From assembly GCA_017509065.1 (NCBI GenBank), contig JAFWQM010000018.1:1-25346 (forward strand): a DNA stretch of 25,346 nucleotides, in the 5' to 3' direction. Position numbers and translations under genes: made by a program. Positions 22,860 to 25,346 of this stretch are shown here, piece by piece. Under the pieces are notes generated by a model that saw only the letters and a program-made list of their open reading frames with translations, was not told where the DNA came from and did no database searches. Each line of letters opens with the position of its first letter. The stretch's first letter is position 1. Source of the stretch: Clostridia bacterium (lineage in GTDB: Bacteria; Bacillota_A; Clostridia; Christensenellales; Aristaeellaceae).

Positions 22860-23687
22860 TCACGGCGCCATCGGGGAAAATACCGCTTCGCCCGGGATGC
22901 TGGCTTCCAGCATGCCGCCCCCGGAACCTTCGGTACGCAGATAAGCGACCACCGCGCGCACCGTACCGATCTTGGCGCGCAGGTTTTCCACGGTACCCAG
23001 ATGCGCGGTGAAATTGTCTGTCGTGATCAGATATAGGCTCTCCGGATCAGTTATATTCAATTCAGAGATTTGCGCCGTAATGCCCTGCAGGATCGCTTCC
23101 CGGATCAGCGCCTTGAACGCCTCCATCTGCGCGGAGGAGCCCGCCTGCAGGATGTGGCCGATGCGTATTTCCTTGGGCTTTAGGCCCGTGATGAACATCA
23201 GCCCGTTAAACTGTGCCGCCTTCTCTTTATCCTCGTCCGTTTCCCTTTTGACCCTCTCCAGCACCATACCATCCTCGTCCAGCACATATTCCAGGCCCAT
23301 TTCCTGCACCCTGGCGATGGGCTTCCGCTCGTGCACGTAGAGCGTGAGCCTGTTGGGAAACCCTTTTTCCATGCGCTCGAAGACCAGGTAATGGTTGGAG
23401 GCCAGGTTCCGGATAACGGTCTGTTCGTCCAGGGTGAAATAGCTGGTGGGGCGGTCCAGCCCGGCCGCGCGCACTACTTCCTCCCAGGAATACTTCTCGT
23501 TCCCGATGACAGCCACATTCCTGATTTTCAGCATGGTTTCATTCAGGATCACCACAATGGCAAAAATCAGCGCCACCATGGCCACGATAGTAAATGCGCC
23601 GGTGCGCTTTGGCGCGTTCTGCGTCTGCGGCGGCGGAGCTATATAGCCGCCGTTCGCGGGATAAACGGGAGGAATCTGCTGGGACAT
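22860..23687 (-). CDS. ftsQ: Cell division protein FtsQ/DivIB
   Basis: A 275-residue single-pass membrane protein of the divisome (FtsQ/DivIB family). The cytoplasmic N-terminus (1-28) is Pro-rich; the membrane helix is about 30-50 ('FTIVAMVALIFAIVVIL'). The extracellular POTRA domain starts 'LKIRNVAVIGNEKYSWEEVV' (residues 53-72), and 'LVFERMEKGFPNRLTLYVHERKPIA' (VFERMEKGFPNRLTLYVHER) is the family beta-domain start. The rest forms the beta domain and ends without a long tail. CGGAGG lies 5 bases before the ATG. It is separated from ftsA by a gap with its own promoter, and from murA upstream by a nested repeat region, so it may be read through from murA. Confidence 0.92.
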   Translation of the reverse strand: MSQQIPPVYPANGGYIAPPPQTQNAPKRTGAFTIVAMVALIFAIVVILNETMLKIRNVAVIGNEKYSWEEVVRAAGLDRPTSYFTLDEQTVIRNLASNHYLVFERMEKGFPNRLTLYVHERKPIARVQEMGLEYVLDEDGMVLERVKRETDEDKEKAAQFNGLMFITGLKPKEIRIGHILQAGSSAQMEAFKALIREAILQGITAQISELNITDPESLYLITTDNFTAHLGTVENLRAKIGTVRAVVAYLRTEGSGGGMLEASIPGEAVFSPMAP

Positions 23688-23722
23688 AGGAGCCTCCGGA
23701 ATTCGTTATTGATGGGGACAGA

Positions 23723-24010
23723 GAGAGGAGTGAGGAGTTACGAGTTAGGAGTTTTATATAATTTTCAAAACGCTTGAAAGCCAGATTGAATATTGATCCT
23801 GTTCTAAATCATTGAATGCTGAGCGTTTCACATGGGGGCACGCCCTCTCAGGCGCTACGCGCAACCTCCCCCAGAGAGGGAGCCAAAACCTTGCCTCCCC
23901 CTTTGGGGGAGGTGCCTCGAAGGGGCGGAGAGGGTATTCTTCCGATCATTCAATCTTTTAGATGAATAACTAAGAAGAATAAACACTATTTAACTCCTCG
24001 CTCCTCACTC
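23723..24010. repeat. Nested inverted repeat region reaching into the murA 3' end
   Basis: The outer arm at 23723-23760 (iterated GAGTGAGGAG / GAGTTAGGAG words) pairs with 23987-24010; the left arm carries about one extra 7-8 base unit. Further inside, GATTGAAT (23784-23791) pairs with ATTCAATC (23948-23955). The right outer arm lies within the last codons of murA. A separate REP-like unit sits in the middle (23841-23935). Confidence 0.75.
23841..23935. repeat. REP-like hairpin pair of the gut-Firmicutes type
   Basis: Two arms (23842-23890 and 23891-23935) share CCCTCTC...CCTCCCCC-A-AG-GGGAG in inverted orientation. The right arm contains a near-perfect hairpin, CCTCCCCC-TTT-GGGGGAGG (23894-23912). 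Such GC-rich palindromes are frequent between genes of gut Clostridia. Confidence 0.8.
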
Positions 24011-25253
24011 TTTCCACCTTCGCCCCAAGGCTGATGAGCGTATCTTCCAGCCGTTCATAGCCGCGGTCAATGAGCTCGGCGTGCTCGACGAGGCTTTCGC
24101 CCTTCGCGGCCAGGGCGGCCAGCACCAGCGCCGCGCCGCCGCGCAGGTCGCGGGCGGAGACGGTCATACCGCTGAGCTTCGGTACGCCGGTCACGACGGC
24201 GGTGCGGCCGTTCACGCGGATATCCGCGCCCATGCGGCACAGGTCTGCCACGTGGGTGAGGCGGTTTTCAAACACGTTTTCCACGATCACTGAGGTGCCA
24301 GACGCCACGCACGCGGCGGCCAGCATCTGCGCCTGCATGTCGGTGGGGAAGCCTGGGTGGGGGTTGGTCTGCAATTGGGAGAAAGCGCGGAGGCGCTGCG
24401 GCGCTTCGAGGACGACGGCGCTTCGCCCGTCCGAGACGCGGCAGCCCATCTCCCGCAGCTTGTCGCACACGGGAATGACATCCCAGGGCCGCACGTTGGT
24501 AAGTGTTATTTCCCCGCCGGTCATCGCCGCCGCGCACAGCAGCGTGCCCGCCGCGATGCGGTCGGGAATGGGCGTGTAGATTGTTCCGTGCAAGGCATCC
24601 ACACCCTCTATTTCAATCAGCTGCGTGCCAGCGCCGCGAACCTTGCCGCCCATGGCGTTGATAAAGTCCTGCAAATCGGTGATTTCCGGTTCCCTGGCGG
24701 CGTTGTGCACAGTGGTCACGCCCGGCAGCAGCGCCGCGGCCATCATCACGTTTTCCGTCGCGCCGACGCTGGGATAATCAAAATACACGTCCCCGGCGCG
24801 CATGTTCCTGCCGTCGCAGTAGATCACGCCGCCGTCCTCTATAATGGAAACGCCCAGCGCGCGCAGTCCTTTCAGATGCAGGTCGATGGGCCGGATGCCG
24901 ATTTCGCAGCCGCCGGGATACGTCACCGTCGCGCGGCGCAGCTTGCCGAGGATCGGCCCGAGCAGAAAAATAGATGAGCGTATTTGTTTGGAAAGATCAT
25001 CCGGCATTTCCCAGTGGTGCAGGCTGAAGGCGTCAATGCGCATCTCCCCCGCTTCCCACGCGCAGGCGCAGCCCAGCTTTTTCAGGATGCCTGCCATGGC
25101 GTGCACGTCCCGGATGTCCGGGCAATCGCGGATCACGGTCTCCCCCTCCGGCAGGATCGCTGCCGCCAGGATGGGCAGTACGGCGTTCTTCGCTGCCTGC
25201 GCCCGCGCCTCTCCCCGTATTTTTTCGCCGCCGATCACCCGAAATCCTTCCAT
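23970..25253 (-). CDS. murA: UDP-N-acetylglucosamine 1-carboxyvinyltransferase (MurA)
   Basis: A 427-residue cytoplasmic enzyme that joins phosphoenolpyruvate to UDP-GlcNAc, the first committed step of peptidoglycan synthesis. The start is the ATG at 25253 with GAAGG 8 bases upstream; a GTG at 25262 in frame overlaps that site. Substrate-binding K22-N23 ('AAKNAVLP') and the catalytic Cys116 ('TYPGGCEIGIRPIDLHLKGL') are present, so the fosfomycin-sensitive type is expected. 'SVGATENVMMAAALLPG' and 'DRIAAGTLLCAAAMTGG' are typical loops. The family's normal end 'LGAKVERV' is followed by about eleven extra residues (RSEELNSVYSS), encoded in part by a repeat arm. ftsQ follows 282 bases downstream. 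A strong hairpin lies in the leader. Confidence 0.96.
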   Translation of the reverse strand: MEGFRVIGGEKIRGEARAQAAKNAVLPILAAAILPEGETVIRDCPDIRDVHAMAGILKKLGCACAWEAGEMRIDAFSLHHWEMPDDLSKQIRSSIFLLGPILGKLRRATVTYPGGCEIGIRPIDLHLKGLRALGVSIIEDGGVIYCDGRNMRAGDVYFDYPSVGATENVMMAAALLPGVTTVHNAAREPEITDLQDFINAMGGKVRGAGTQLIEIEGVDALHGTIYTPIPDRIAAGTLLCAAAMTGGEITLTNVRPWDVIPVCDKLREMGCRVSDGRSAVVLEAPQRLRAFSQLQTNPHPGFPTDMQAQMLAAACVASGTSVIVENVFENRLTHVADLCRMGADIRVNGRTAVVTGVPKLSGMTVSARDLRGGAALVLAALAAKGESLVEHAELIDRGYERLEDTLISLGAKVERVRSEELNSVYSS

Positions 25254-25266
25254 TGCATCCACCTTC

Positions 25267-25298
25267 TTTCTTCTTTCAGGCTATGCTGAAAGAAGAAA
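25267..25298 (-). promoter_or_regulatory. Hairpin in the murA 5' leader
   Basis: A perfect 13-bp inverted repeat (25267-25279 with 25286-25298) with a 6-base loop lies just before the murA ribosome binding site. No T-run follows, so it is not an ordinary terminator. It could affect translation or mRNA stability. Confidence 0.6.
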
Positions 25299-25320
25299 TC
25301 GGTGAGGGAGGGAAGGGAGA

Positions 25321-25346
25321 GATTAGGGATAAGGGATAAGGGACGA
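25321..25346. repeat. Tandem TTAGGGATAAGGG words at the window edge
   Basis: Three A-T/A-AGGGA units in a row match the word type of the 3595-3694 repeat. It is probably one arm of another such element whose partner lies outside the window. Confidence 0.5.

Noticed and set aside
23841..23935. Considered as a CRISPR repeat or tRNA-like structure
   Set aside because: Only two inverted arms, no regularly spaced direct repeats, no tRNA T-loop or anticodon pattern.

Overview
The window looks like chromosomal DNA from a fairly GC-rich, Gram-positive (monoderm) member of the Clostridia, probably an uncultured gut lineage. I see this in the mix of DivIB/FtsQ, FtsA, FtsZ, YlmH, HPr and EI proteins, in strong AGGAGG-type ribosome binding sites, and in clear TTGACA/TATAAT-type promoters. 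Intergenic hairpin repeats resemble those common in gut Firmicutes. The exact genus cannot be named from sequence alone.

Layout. 1-345 is the end of a probable secreted protein. 499-1122 (-) encodes a YjbR-like plus cysteine-rich DUF3795-like protein. 1304-3567 (-) is a tightly coupled three-gene operon: DNA methyltransferase, membrane-anchored peptidoglycan-binding barnase ribonuclease, and barstar inhibitor. 3695-4177 (-) is a cysteine-cluster protein, back to back with the CCA-adding enzyme gene at 4335-5576 (+). 5768-10577 (-) is a PTS sugar-uptake block: EIIBCA permease, HPr, a low-GC secreted protein of unknown function, and EI. 10719-11468 (-) is ylmH. It shares a promoter region with a Nudix-DUF1653 fusion gene and a small monooxygenase-like gene (11540-12618, +).

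12754-18645 (+) is the most unusual block. A family-3 solute-binding protein is followed by a roughly 1215-residue protein and then a BMP/PnrA-type nucleoside-binding protein. The large protein joins an ECF-S-like membrane domain, a two-component-type beta-propeller, a Y_Y_Y domain and an HD-GYP c-di-GMP phosphodiesterase. I infer a ligand-sensing c-di-GMP signalling unit. A secreted protein with two similar halves follows on the other strand (18707-19783). The window ends with a division and wall cluster on the minus strand: murA, ftsQ/divIB, ftsA, ftsZ.

Several intergenic gaps carry palindromic repeats, at 3595-3694, 5611-5717, 8476-8721, 19801-19961 and 23723-24010. The last one runs into the 3' end of murA. 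No tRNA, rRNA, CRISPR array or transposase gene was seen.
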